Part shown: piece after piece, positions 15,715-24,159 of the stretch
Position numbering within the stretch: the stretch's first letter is position 1
Layout of the letters: the number at the start of each line of letters is the position of its first letter
Assembly (NCBI GenBank): GCA_017577615.1
Contig: PKRE01000001.1
Location: 62,001 to 126,000 of the forward strand
DNA: 64,000 nucleotides
Source of the DNA: Gammaproteobacteria bacterium
GTDB lineage: Bacteria; Pseudomonadota; Gammaproteobacteria; Steroidobacterales; Steroidobacteraceae
Direction: 5' to 3'
Made by a program: the position numbers and the translations under genes
Notes under the pieces: model-generated
The model's database searches: none
Seen by the model: the letters and a program-made list of their open reading frames with translations, nothing else
Told to the model about the DNA's origin: nothing

Positions 15715-18029
15715 CATGACCGGGCGCTCGCTGCTTCTGTCACCGTCAGCACCGTCATGTTCACGATGCGTCTGACAGTGGCAGAGGGCGTGAGGATGTT
15801 AACGGGCGCAGCGCACCCGAGCAGGATGGGACCGACAGCGACATTGTTGCCCGCTGCGGTCTTGAGAAGGTTGTAAGCGATGTTCGCAGCGGAGAGGTTC
15901 GGCAGCACGAGCAAGTTCGCCGAGCCGCGCAGCGTGCTTTCCGCGATGATGGAGCGGCGGATCGATTCATCGAGCGCACAATCGCCGTGCATCTCGCCGT
16001 CGACCTCGAGATCCGGTGCGCGCTCGCGCAAGAGCTCGAGCGTCCGGCGCATCTTCACCGCCGACTCGTCATCGTGCGTGCCGAAATTCGAATGCGACAG
16101 CAGCGCGACCTTCGGCTCGATGCCGAAGCGCCGCACGACCTCGGCCGCACTTTGCGTGATCTCCGCGAGCTGCTCTGCGGTGGGATCTAAGTTGACGTGC
16201 GTGTCGACCAGGAACAGCTGCCGCTCCGGAAGAATGAGCGCATTCATTGCAGCGTACACGGTCGCGCCCGGGCGCTTCCCGATGACGCGATCCACGTACT
16301 CGAGGTGTCTCGCCGTCGTGCTGATCGTGCCGCAGATCATGCCATCGGCTGCCCCCTTCCGGAGCAGCATGGCCGCGATGAGCGTCGTCCGACGGCGCAT
16401 CTCGAGCTTTGCATATTGCGCCGTGACGCCCTTGCGCATCATGAGTTGGTAGTACTCCATCCAGAACTCGCGATGCCGCTCATCGTACTCCGGGTTGACC
16501 ACGGTCACATCGACCCCGAGGCGCAATCGCAAGCCAAAGCGCTTGATGCGGTTCTCGAGCACTGCCGGACGACCGACGAGTATCGGCTGCGCGAGCTTCT
16601 CGTCGACCAGGATCTGCACGGCTCGCAGCACACGCTCGTCCTCCCCCTCCGCAAACACGATCCGAGAACGCTCGGGAGGCACCTTACGAGCGGCTGCGTA
16701 CACCGGCTTCATGATGGTGCCGGACTGATAGACAAACTGCTGCAGCTGTTGCCGATAGGCATCGAAATCAGTGATCGGCCTGGTCGCCACACCTGCTTCC
16801 ATCGCCGCCTTCGCGACCGCGGGAGCGATGTGCACGATCAATCGCGGATCGAACGGCTTGGGGATCAAGTACTCGGGTCCGAACGAGAGATCCTCGATGC
16901 CGTAGGCAGCGGCCACGGCATCGTTGTGCCCCATGCGCGCCAGCTCCGCGATCGCATGCACCGCTGCGATCTCCATCCCGCGCGTGATCATCGTCGAGCC
17001 CGCATCGAGCGCCCCGCGGAAAATGAACGGGAAGCACAGCACATTGTTCACCTGGTTGGGGTAGTCCGAACGACCCGTGGCCATCACGGCATCGTTCCTG
17101 ACAGCCCGCACTTCCTCGGGGAGAATTTCCGGGATGGGGTTCGCCAGCGCGAAGATGATCGGGCGCGCTGCCATCGCCTTGACCATCTCGGGCTTGAGCA
17201 CGCCGCCGGCCGACAAGCCCAGGAAGACATCCGCACCGACGATGACTTCCGCGAGCGTGCGATAGTGCGTGTCCTGCGCGAAACGCTCCTTTTCCGGATC
17301 CATCAATTCGCGCCGACCCTTGTACACGACGCCAGCGAGATCGGTCACCCAGATGTTCTCCTTGGGCAGACCGAGATCGACGAGCAGGTCGACACAGGCC
17401 AGCGCCGCGGCGCCAGCGCCGCTCACCACGAGCTTGATCTCATCAATACGCTTGCCGACGACGATCAGCGCGTTGAGCAGGGCCGCAGCGACGATGATGG
17501 CGGTGCCGTGCTGATCGTCGTGGAAGACCGGAATCTTCAGCCGCGCGCGCAACTTGCGCTCGATGTCGAAGCATTCCGGCGCCTTGATGTCCTCGAGATT
17601 GATACCGCCGAACGTCGGCTCGAGCGCTGCGATCACCTCTACGAGCTTGTCGGGATCGCGCTCATTGATCTCGATGTCGAACACATCGATGCCGGCGAAC
17701 TTCTTGAACAGCACTGCCTTGCCTTCCATGACTGGTTTTGCGGCCAGCGGCCCGATGTCGCCGAGCCCGAGAACGGCCGTGCCGTTGGTCACTACCGCGA
17801 CCAGATTACCGCGCGCGGTGTATCGCAGCGCGTTGAGCGGATTGGCGGCGATCTCTTCACACGCTGCGGCGACGCCCGGCGAATAAGCAAGCGCGAGATC
17901 GTGCTGATTCGAGAGTTTCTTGCTCGGGACGACCGATAATTTGCCCGGCGTGGGAGACTCGTGATAGGCGAGCGCTGCTTCCCGTAAGGTCGCACGTGTT
18001 GCGACCATGTTCGCTGATTCGTCTTTCAT
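15714..18029 (-). CDS. maeB: NADP-dependent malic enzyme with phosphotransacetylase-like C-terminal domain
   Basis: A 771-residue cytoplasmic enzyme that decarboxylates malate to pyruvate and makes NADPH. Residues 1-170 are the malic N-terminal domain (KLSNQHDLALAYSPGVA, FHDDQHGTAIIVAAALLNA). About 175-440 are the NAD(P)-binding domain (LVVSGAGAAALACVDLL, FALANPIPEI). About 450-770 are the phosphotransacetylase-like regulatory domain (SRIVFAEGEDERVLRA, VGPILLGCAAPVNIL), the MaeB arrangement, which in E. coli mediates acetyl-CoA control. The start at 18029 or the ATG at 18008 are both possible. The stop lies at the edge of a heptamer element. Confidence 0.96.
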   Translation of the reverse strand: MKDESANMVATRATLREAALAYHESPTPGKLSVVPSKKLSNQHDLALAYSPGVAAACEEIAANPLNALRYTARGNLVAVVTNGTAVLGLGDIGPLAAKPVMEGKAVLFKKFAGIDVFDIEINERDPDKLVEVIAALEPTFGGINLEDIKAPECFDIERKLRARLKIPVFHDDQHGTAIIVAAALLNALIVVGKRIDEIKLVVSGAGAAALACVDLLVDLGLPKENIWVTDLAGVVYKGRRELMDPEKERFAQDTHYRTLAEVIVGADVFLGLSAGGVLKPEMVKAMAARPIIFALANPIPEILPEEVRAVRNDAVMATGRSDYPNQVNNVLCFPFIFRGALDAGSTMITRGMEIAAVHAIAELARMGHNDAVAAAYGIEDLSFGPEYLIPKPFDPRLIVHIAPAVAKAAMEAGVATRPITDFDAYRQQLQQFVYQSGTIMKPVYAAARKVPPERSRIVFAEGEDERVLRAVQILVDEKLAQPILVGRPAVLENRIKRFGLRLRLGVDVTVVNPEYDERHREFWMEYYQLMMRKGVTAQYAKLEMRRRTTLIAAMLLRKGAADGMICGTISTTARHLEYVDRVIGKRPGATVYAAMNALILPERQLFLVDTHVNLDPTAEQLAEITQSAAEVVRRFGIEPKVALLSHSNFGTHDDESAVKMRRTLELLRERAPDLEVDGEMHGDCALDESIRRSIIAESTLRGSANLLVLPNLSAANIAYNLLKTAAGNNVAVGPILLGCAAPVNILTPSATVRRIVNMTVLTVTEAASARS

Positions 18030-18121
18030 GGATCGAGTTGCCGAAACGTCGTGCCGACCGCATGCTGCTCCGGGTGTGCGCCTGTATGAGCAGAGCGGCG
18101 GAGCAGCCTTGAGATTCTAAG

Positions 18122-18964
18122 CTAAGCGGCGATGATCCCTTCCTCGTCCGCAATCCTAAGCCAGCGCAGGTAGCTGAGAAAGTCAAGCCCGTGCTGTGCC
18201 CCGAGCGCGACCGCTCGCTGATCGAGCACCGATCTCTGAACACGCGGCGGCGTCTTGAACGCGAACAGGATGTCGTTCTGGCCCGACATGACCGACGCCA
18301 TGACGGTCCCGATGCCGAAGGCATCGTGAATGAGCTTGAGGTGCGCGTCATAGCGGGACGGCTCACCGGAAAAGTTCATCACGAAAATGCCGTCCGCGCT
18401 CAGCTTGGCGGCTGCGTGCCGATAGAACCCGCCGCTGGCCAGCGAGGGCGCAATGCCCTCTGCATCGAAGGCATCGACCAGCAGCACGTCGATCGGCTCG
18501 GAGCGCTGCGCCAGGTACCGAGCACCATCGCCGTGCACCACGCGAAAGCGCTCATCGTCGAAAGGGATGTGGAACTCGTCACGTAGTGCGATGACGTCGG
18601 CGTCGATTTCGACAGCGATGAAGCGTGCGTCCGGCAGGTGCCTGTAGCAGAACTTGGCCAGCGAGCCCCCGCCGAGGCCGATCATGACGATCTCGCGCGG
18701 CTCCGGCACGAACAACAGAAAGGCCATCATGCGCCGCGTGTATTCGCAGGCGAGCGCATAAGGATCGTCCAGGCGCATCGAGCTTTGGACGCTATCGTGC
18801 GAGAACAGCAAGTGGCGCTCGCCTTGTGCTTCGATGATGAAAGGACGGGCACGTCCAGATTGTGAACGACCAGCAAGGGGGCGACGAATCTCGCCTGTCC
18901 CGAGCATCCAGGGACTGACCTCGCTCTCCCACTGGCGCTGCTTGGCTCTCCTGAACTGGCTCAT
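18122..18964 (-). CDS. Spermidine synthase-like methyltransferase-fold protein
   Basis: A 280-residue SpeE-fold protein. The Rossmann-type binding loop IGLGGGSLAKFCYRH, the acidic ribose-binding end FIAVEIDADVIAL and the DGARYL and LLVDAFDAEGIAP segments match the spermidine-synthase family. The N-terminal region is longer and unlike SpeE, and the polyamine gatekeeping residues cannot be recognised. It may therefore be one of the SpeE-like proteins of unknown substrate. It stands alone upstream of maeB, with no speD neighbour. Confidence 0.8.
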   Translation of the reverse strand: MSQFRRAKQRQWESEVSPWMLGTGEIRRPLAGRSQSGRARPFIIEAQGERHLLFSHDSVQSSMRLDDPYALACEYTRRMMAFLLFVPEPREIVMIGLGGGSLAKFCYRHLPDARFIAVEIDADVIALRDEFHIPFDDERFRVVHGDGARYLAQRSEPIDVLLVDAFDAEGIAPSLASGGFYRHAAAKLSADGIFVMNFSGEPSRYDAHLKLIHDAFGIGTVMASVMSGQNDILFAFKTPPRVQRSVLDQRAVALGAQHGLDFLSYLRWLRIADEEGIIAA

Positions 18965-19030
18965 GCGGGATATCTTAGTCCACGCTACCGCTGTAGGCCC
19001 GGTACGTTACGGCGCGCAGTGGGCACGCGC

Positions 19031-19058
19031 TTCCAACCTCCAGTCTCCAGCCTCCAGA
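19031..19058. repeat. Heptamer array (four units) upstream of VOC gene
   Basis: Units TTCCAAC, CTCCAGT, CTCCAGC, CTCCAGA in perfect 7-bp register. A degenerate G-rich partner may exist around 18990-19020, but I could not place it securely. It lies in the divergent gap between the SpeE-like gene and the VOC gene. Confidence 0.7.
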
Positions 19059-19135
19059 CCGAATTGCGGTTTTCTACAAGACGACCCCCGTCCGGTGAGC
19101 CCATATTGCGTCGGTCTCGGCAGCAGGGCTTGCAC

Positions 19136-19600
19136 ATGACCAGGAAAGGTTTCGTCGTCCATGACGTCTATCCGTATCTGCGGGTGCGCGATTCGCGAGC
19201 GGCCATCGATTTTTGTCAGCGCGCATTCGGCGCCACGGAGTTGTTTCGTCTGGTCGAGCCCACGACCGGGCGCATTGGTCATGCCGAAATCAAGATCGGC
19301 AAGACCGTGATCATGCTGTCCGACGAATTTCCAGAGTATGGGATCGTCGGGCCGAAGAGCATTGCCGGCACATCCTTCACCATGCACCTGCACGTCGACG
19401 ACGCGGACGCTTGGATCGAGCGCGCTGTTGCCGAGGGAGCGACGCTCGTTCGCGCTCCCAGCGATGCGTTCTACGGTGAGCGCTCGGGGACCGTGCGTGA
19501 TCCGGAAGGCCACGAATGGCTCATCGGTCACGCGATCGAGGAGGTATCGGTCGAAGAGATGCAGCGGCGCTACAACGCCTTGTTCGGCGGCCAGCCGTGA
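19136..19600 (+). CDS. VOC family (glyoxalase/PhnB-like) protein
   Basis: A 154-residue protein made of two beta-alpha-beta-beta-beta modules, as in PhnB-like VOC proteins. It has VYPYLRVRDSRAAIDFCQRAFGA at the start, GRIGHAEIKIGKTVIMLSDE in the first module, FTMHLHVDDADAWIERAVAEG in the second and RSGTVRDPEGHEWLIGHAIE at the end. Family members bind a metal and act on varied small molecules, and the substrate here is unknown. The ATG at 19136 fits the family start, although the frame is open from 19019. Upstream bases give only a weak ribosome-binding site. Confidence 0.85.
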   Translation: MTRKGFVVHDVYPYLRVRDSRAAIDFCQRAFGATELFRLVEPTTGRIGHAEIKIGKTVIMLSDEFPEYGIVGPKSIAGTSFTMHLHVDDADAWIERAVAEGATLVRAPSDAFYGERSGTVRDPEGHEWLIGHAIEEVSVEEMQRRYNALFGGQP

Positions 19601-19695
19601 TGGAATCGGCTAAAGAGAACCCGGGGAGGCATCGTCAAGCTCCATATGCAGTGCGCTACGTTCCGCCGGTCGGTGGGCGGACGGCATGACACCGG

Positions 19696-20025
19696 TCAGA
19701 TCGCGGGAATCGTGTGCGAGTGCGCTTGATCGAAGTAGCCGTGCGCGGCCGCGATGTGCGCGTGACGCAGATCGTCGAACACGAATACACGAGACTGCGC
19801 GCCGTGCACGATGCTTCCAGTGCACACGATGCCGACCGAAGCGGCAGGAGACTCGTACACTTTGATGCGGTCCGCGAGCAAGTCGATGACCAGGTCAACG
19901 CTGCCGGTCAGCATAGACAGCTCGCGCCGTCGCAGCGGAATCGCACCGCGCCGCCACCACATGCACTTCGCGTACGACGAGAGCGGCAGCCGCGGAACAT
20001 ACGTCTGCGACTGCACTGCGTCCAT
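19696..20025 (-). pseudogene. Truncated AraC-type regulator N-terminal domain (DUF6597-like remnant)
   Basis: A 109-residue frame whose first 80 residues resemble the N-terminal sensing domain of AraC-type regulators (LPLSSYAKCMWWRRG, then LTGSVDLVIDLLADRIKVYE, then SRVFVFDDLRHAHIAA). The usual continuation (GVHFxPGG... and the two HTH motifs) is missing: the frame ends at HSHTIPAI, and no other frame downstream restores the DNA-binding domain. I read it as a decayed regulator. The resemblance is from memory of the family and needs a profile search. The rest of 19601-20067 holds no other gene. Confidence 0.5.
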
Positions 20026-20067
20026 GCGCCAAGCGTACTGTGTCGGCCCGAAAGGCGGAAGCGTGAG

Positions 20068-20514
20068 TCACTCCAGCGACTCGCATTTCCCTGCTCGCCT
20101 CGCAGTCACGCGCTGACTGAACGTCATGTTCTTGCCACCGAGTTTGATCACGAGCATGCCGTGAAGCTGGGAAGCGTTGCGTTGCCACTTGGCGCGGCCA
20201 GTGGTACCGGTGGATGCTGGACAGGTGAGCCGGTAGGAGGCGTAGGTATCGGCGAGCGTTGTCTCTGAGAGCTTGCAGCCGCGGAAAGCGTTGTCGGTCA
20301 GGACAGGAAAGGCGACGAGCAGCTCGGATTCGTTCAGGCATTCTGTGGCAATCGTCTTCGTGTAACGAAGATTTTCCTCGAGATGCGGCATGCTGGTCTC
20401 GACCGCGAGCTCGTAGAGCGATCGGCCGCCGGCCTCGGTGAACGCCACATCGCAAAGCGTTGGCGCAGCGAGGCTCGCAAGCGCGATGGGCAGACAACGC
20501 AATCTCGGTGACAT
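20068..20514 (-). CDS. Secreted DUF3617-like protein
   Basis: A 148-residue protein with a plausible signal peptide (MSPRLRCLPIALASLAAPTL). The mature part has two Cys pairs (ATECLNESE, FRGCKLSE, RLTCPAST, RRAGKCE) and a beta-rich end (GMLVIKLGGKNMTFSQRV) in the DUF3617 style, a periplasmic family of unknown function. The frame is open to 20715, but the preceding residues do not look like protein, so I chose the ATG at 20514. There is no clear operon partner. Confidence 0.6.
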   Translation of the reverse strand: MSPRLRCLPIALASLAAPTLCDVAFTEAGGRSLYELAVETSMPHLEENLRYTKTIATECLNESELLVAFPVLTDNAFRGCKLSETTLADTYASYRLTCPASTGTTGRAKWQRNASQLHGMLVIKLGGKNMTFSQRVTARRAGKCESLE

Positions 20515-20997
20515 GCCGCGAGGATACGCGCCGCACGCACCGACGCCATCCGGATCTTGCTCCTTTGCGACTGAAGAGGCCTTCGACAGGAAGGCCGCGG
20601 CAAGGAGTTTGTCGGGGTGGTCATGCAGAGAGTGGTATATATTAGGTGCCGAAAGAAGCATGACGGCGACGACGGGATCCACGCGAGCGACCGTGACGAG
20701 CCTAACGGAAGTCATCGAGCCGAGCTCATACAGTGACCTTTCTTCTCATCCCCATCGGCGGGCGCAGCGCTCGCTGAGCGAAGCTTGTCGCGACTCTTTT
20801 CTCACAGTGACGTCGCACAGACACATCGTTCACAGCGCCGAGCGTCCCAGTGCGAGATAGCCACGCCTCTATTCGCTGACGCGTCGGATTTTGCGACGAG
20901 CAGCCACACCTTCGAGGGAGTCCGGATCCTATTGTCGAGCCCATTTGCCCAGCTTCGCGCCAGCCTCAGCACAGCAAAGAGCACTGATCACCCCAAT
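20515..20997. other. Intergenic region with no recognised gene
   Basis: About 480 bp between the start of the DUF3617-like gene and the start of the SIS gene. Open frames here lack family features or ribosome-binding sites. It should contain both divergent promoters, but I could not pick out a convincing -35/-10 pair. Confidence 0.5.
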
Positions 20998-22035
20998 ATG
21001 CCCGCGCATCCGAGCACGTCCACACAGATGTTCAAAGAAGCTGGCGAAGCAGCCGATGCGGTCGCTCGACAGCTTGACCGCAATGCCGCCACGGCACGCG
21101 ACCTCGGCGACATGTTGCGAAGCATGCGACCACGGGCTGTCGTCACGTGTGCGCGTGGCAGCTCCGCCCATGCAGCCACATTCGCCAAGTACCTGATCGA
21201 GACGCGTGCTGGCACGCTCACCTCTGCCGCTGCGCTATCCGTGAGCTCGGTCTACGGTGTTGCCACCGATCTGCACGAGACCCTCTTCCTCGCGATCTCG
21301 CAGTCCGGCAAGAGCCCCGATCTGCTCCGCACCGCTGAACGAGCGCGGGCGGCTGGCGCACGACTCGTCGCCATCGTGAATGTCGAGGACTCACCGCTCG
21401 CCGCACTGGCCGATCACGTGCTGCCGTTGCATGCCGGACCAGAGACGAGCGTTGCCGCGACGAAATCCTGGATCGCCTCCATTGCGGCCATCACCCATCT
21501 CGTCGCGCACTGGACTCGGGACGTTACGCTGCTCGCCAATCTCGAACGCTTGCCACGCGCGCTCGCGCAGGCCTGGAAGCTCGAGTGGACGGCGGCCATC
21601 GATGCGCTGCAAGACGCCTCCAGCTTGTACGTGCTCGGGCGCGGATACGGTCTGGCGGCCGCGTGCGAATCGGCGCTGAAGTTCAAGGAGACTTGCGGCC
21701 TTCATGCTGAAGCGATCAGCGCCGCAGAGTTCCTCCACGGTCCGGTGGCGACGGTCCGCGAAAACTTTCCAGTGCTCGTGTATGCACAAGACGATGCGAC
21801 GCGTGCCGGGATCGCAAGCTTGCTCGATACGCTCGTCGACCGGGGTGTGCGGGTGCTGGTTGCAGGAGCACCGCACAAGGGCGCCGTGGCGCTACCGACG
21901 GTCAGCCTCGATGCGGTCCTGCAACCGGTGCTCGCCATTCAGAGCTTCTATCGGATGGTCAATGCGCTCGCGCTCGCGCGCGGCATGAACCCGGATCGGC
22001 CGCGTCACTTGCGGAAAGTCACCGAGACACTCTAG
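20998..22035 (+). CDS. SIS-domain sugar isomerase/deaminase (NagB-II/AgaS-like)
   Basis: A 345-residue protein with two SIS domains. The first (about 40-170) has TCARGSSAHAATFAKYLIET and LFLAISQSGKSPDLL; the second (about 200-330) has YVLGRGYGLAAACESALKFKE and AEFLHGPVATV. This is the isomerase half of GlmS without the glutaminase domain, the layout of glucosamine-6-phosphate deaminase NagB-II and of AgaS. The frame is open upstream to 20785, but homology begins near MPAHPSTSTQMFKEA, so I chose the ATG at 20998. No nag or aga genes are adjacent, so the substrate is uncertain. Confidence 0.85.
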   Translation: MPAHPSTSTQMFKEAGEAADAVARQLDRNAATARDLGDMLRSMRPRAVVTCARGSSAHAATFAKYLIETRAGTLTSAAALSVSSVYGVATDLHETLFLAISQSGKSPDLLRTAERARAAGARLVAIVNVEDSPLAALADHVLPLHAGPETSVAATKSWIASIAAITHLVAHWTRDVTLLANLERLPRALAQAWKLEWTAAIDALQDASSLYVLGRGYGLAAACESALKFKETCGLHAEAISAAEFLHGPVATVRENFPVLVYAQDDATRAGIASLLDTLVDRGVRVLVAGAPHKGAVALPTVSLDAVLQPVLAIQSFYRMVNALALARGMNPDRPRHLRKVTETL

Positions 22036-22147
22036 TGCTCACGCGTCTGCTCAACGCGGTGTCGCGATTGCTCGCGGTTATCGAGCGAACCCGTTGTCGC
22101 GATGGGGTGATGAACGTGGAAGCACGTGAATAGATGGCTTCGGAATA

Positions 22148-22537
22148 CTACGCTGCCGATTCCGACATCCGCTTCGCAGGAGCCGGGTAGTACAGCTGCA
22201 CGGGCCTGACTTCCAGCGTGCTTGCCCCACATGCGCCTCCGATCATGCGTGCTGCCTCCATCGCCTCCTCGGGCGTCGGGCAGTCGACCATGTAGAAGCC
22301 AAGCAATTGCTCCTTCGTCTCAGCAAACGGACCGTCCGTGATGAAGGTCTCGGTCCCTTGCCTGAGCGTGCGGGCCGAGTCGGTTGGCATGAGACGCACC
22401 ACGGGGCCGAGCTTGTTCTCTGCCGCAAGTCTTGCCTGAACTGTCTCGTGCCGAGCAATCAATTCATCCATGCGCTCCTTGCTCAGACTGTTGATCTCCG
22501 CTTCGGAGTCGTAGATGAGAACGGCATAGAGCGACAT
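22148..22537 (-). CDS. YCII/DGPF-domain protein (orphan)
   Basis: A 129-residue YCII-related protein carrying the DGPF-type signature (TFITDGPFAETKEQLLGFYMVDC) and VRPVQLYY near the end. DGPF proteins are usually encoded beside ECF42-type sigma factors, but none is adjacent here; ada lies upstream on the same strand, 72 bp away. A second copy at 32398-32814 does have its sigma factor, so this one may respond to or modulate the same sigma factor in trans. That link is inference. Confidence 0.85.
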   Translation of the reverse strand: MSLYAVLIYDSEAEINSLSKERMDELIARHETVQARLAAENKLGPVVRLMPTDSARTLRQGTETFITDGPFAETKEQLLGFYMVDCPTPEEAMEAARMIGGACGASTLEVRPVQLYYPAPAKRMSESAA

Positions 22538-22608
22538 GGTTCAATCCCTCGCGCGGCTGGATGGTTGAAGGCGATTATGACCGAAAGCAGGCAACAGGAA
22601 AGTCTCTC

Positions 22609-23754
22609 TTACGCCGGGCTCCCCCGCCGCTTAGATCCTGTCCCAGGCTCTCTTACCGCAGGGCCGTTTCTCATTAAACATTCTTCTCTTTCCAGCAGTG
22701 CCCGCTTGCGCTCGACACCCCAACGATAGCCGGACAGGGATCCGTCGGTACGAATCACCCGATGACATGGGATGGCAACGGCAAGCGGATTCGCCGCGCA
22801 TGCGCTCGCAACGGCGCGCGCGGCTTTCGGCACGCCGATGCGCCTGGCGAGCTCGGCATACGTGATTGTCTGTCCGGGTGGTATCTGGCGCAGCGCCTCC
22901 CAAACGCGTCGTTGAAACGCAGTCCCACGTATGTCGAGAGGCAAATGCAAGCCCATGCTCGGCGAATCGACGAATCCGACGACCGTGGCAACGATCCGTT
23001 CGAACTCGCGATCGCAACCAATCAAACGTGCCCGCGGAAACTGATCCTGCAGATCGTGAACGAGCGACTCAGGATCGTCGCCCAGAGAGATCGCACAGAT
23101 GCCCCGCTCGCTTTGCGCGACGAGTATGGAGCCGAGCGAGCATTCGCCTACGGCGAACTTGATCGTGACATTGGCGCCGCCCGCACGGTAATCACGCGGC
23201 CGCATGCCGAGCAGCTCGCTCGCACGCTCGTAGAAACGACTGTTCGACCCATACCCAGCGTCATAGATCGCCGCGGTGACACGCGCACCCTTGCGAAGAC
23301 GCTCGCGTAAGCGCCTCTCACGATGCGCGTTCGCGTATTGTCGCGGCGTCGTGCCGGTGATGCTCTTGAAGATACGGTGGAGATGGTGTGGGCTCATGGC
23401 CACGGCTGCCGCCAGACTCTCGAGCGTCGGAAGCGTCTCGGCGCGCTCGATCAAGCGGCAGGCTTGCGCAACCTTGGCGCTATATCGCTCATGCAACGAC
23501 GGCAGATCAGGCTTGCAACGCTTGCAGGGCCGAAAGCCCGCTGCTTCCGCCGCGCGCGCGTCCGAGAAGAAACGCACGTGCTCGGGGCGCGCGCGCCGCG
23601 CGCCGCACGATGGCCGACAGTACACGCCCGTGGTGGCCACTGAGTAAACAAACGTCCCATCCGCACTGGGATCGCGCATCACCACGGCCACCCAGCGCGG
23701 ATCGCGCAGGATCGCTGCCGCACGCTCACTCGTTGCTTGAGGTATGTGCATCAT
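22609..23754 (-). CDS. ada: Ada: methylphosphotriester sensor, AraC-type activator and O6-alkylguanine-DNA methyltransferase
   Basis: A 381-residue protein with all parts of Ada in order: the zinc/methyl-acceptor domain with C46, C50, C77 and C80 (VYCRPSCGAR, FRPCKRCKPD); an AraC HTH (about 95-190, LESLAAAVAMSPHHLHRIFK, AIYDAGYGSNSRFYE); and the methyltransferase domain with catalytic C330 in AIPCHRVIRTDG. It repairs O6-methylguanine and, once methylated at the N-terminal Cys, activates the adaptive response. The ATG pair at 23754/23751 follows CGAGGAA. The frame is open to 23931, but those residues are repeat-derived. Confidence 0.96.
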   Translation of the reverse strand: MMHIPQATSERAAAILRDPRWVAVVMRDPSADGTFVYSVATTGVYCRPSCGARRARPEHVRFFSDARAAEAAGFRPCKRCKPDLPSLHERYSAKVAQACRLIERAETLPTLESLAAAVAMSPHHLHRIFKSITGTTPRQYANAHRERRLRERLRKGARVTAAIYDAGYGSNSRFYERASELLGMRPRDYRAGGANVTIKFAVGECSLGSILVAQSERGICAISLGDDPESLVHDLQDQFPRARLIGCDREFERIVATVVGFVDSPSMGLHLPLDIRGTAFQRRVWEALRQIPPGQTITYAELARRIGVPKAARAVASACAANPLAVAIPCHRVIRTDGSLSGYRWGVERKRALLEREECLMRNGPAVREPGTGSKRRGSPA

Positions 23755-23825
23755 GAAGTTCCTCGCTTCAGTGGACGAACAGTAGCAGCGAGCCGTGGCG
23801 GCGATCACTCCGAAGCTTGCGCTGG

Positions 23826-23908
23826 AATCGGGCTGCTGGGCAGCTGGGCTTCGGCTGGAGGTGGGGTTCTTGCGCGCCAGCTCCAACCTCTGGTCTCCAG
23901 TCCCTAGC
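23826..23908. repeat. Paired heptamer element upstream of ada
   Basis: The G-rich arm at about 23826-23867 has GGG or GG runs every 7-8 bp (CTGCTGG, GCAGCTG, GGCTTCG, GCTGGAG, GTGGGGT). The C-rich arm at 23881-23908 reads CTCCAAC, CTCTGGT, CTCCAGT, CCCTAGC. GGCTGGAG can pair with CTCCAGT-type units to make a hairpin. It sits in the 405-bp divergent gap between ada and the efflux operon. Confidence 0.65.
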
Positions 23909-24074
23909 CCGCCCGCGCACAATCGCATCAATTGCTCTTATTTAAGGATTGCCGCACTTTTCTGCGATCAACATGTCACTAAGTGCCTGCCACGCGTGTC
24001 TTTGCGATGACTCTTCGATGCTTCGGCCTACACGAAGGCAGCGAATTCTTCACAAAAAATAACCCGATCGCGCA

Positions 24075-24111
24075 TTGACGCGCGCAGTCGAACGTTTGAG
24101 AATAAACGTTC
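24075..24111 (+). promoter_or_regulatory. Predicted promoter with 8-bp inverted-repeat operator for the efflux operon
   Basis: GAACGTTT (24090-24097) and AAACGTTC (24104-24111) are a perfect inverted repeat around a 6-bp spacer. The spacer GAGAAT matches a -10 box in four of six positions and lies 17 bp after TTGACG (24075-24080). A protein bound to the two arms would cover the -10 box, which suits repression by a TetR-type protein such as the one encoded at 29890. The arms and their spacing are seen directly; the promoter and the regulator identity are inferred. Confidence 0.65.
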
Positions 24112-24159
24112 ACTCTCATTTGCCACGTCCTGCATTCTTCAGTTTTCCCTTGGGGATTT

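Noticed and set aside
16197..17939. 580-codon open frame on the + strand antisense to maeB
   Set aside because: The protein is rich in His, Arg and Asp with no domain features and lies opposite the well-supported malic enzyme; such frames are common shadows in GC-rich genes.
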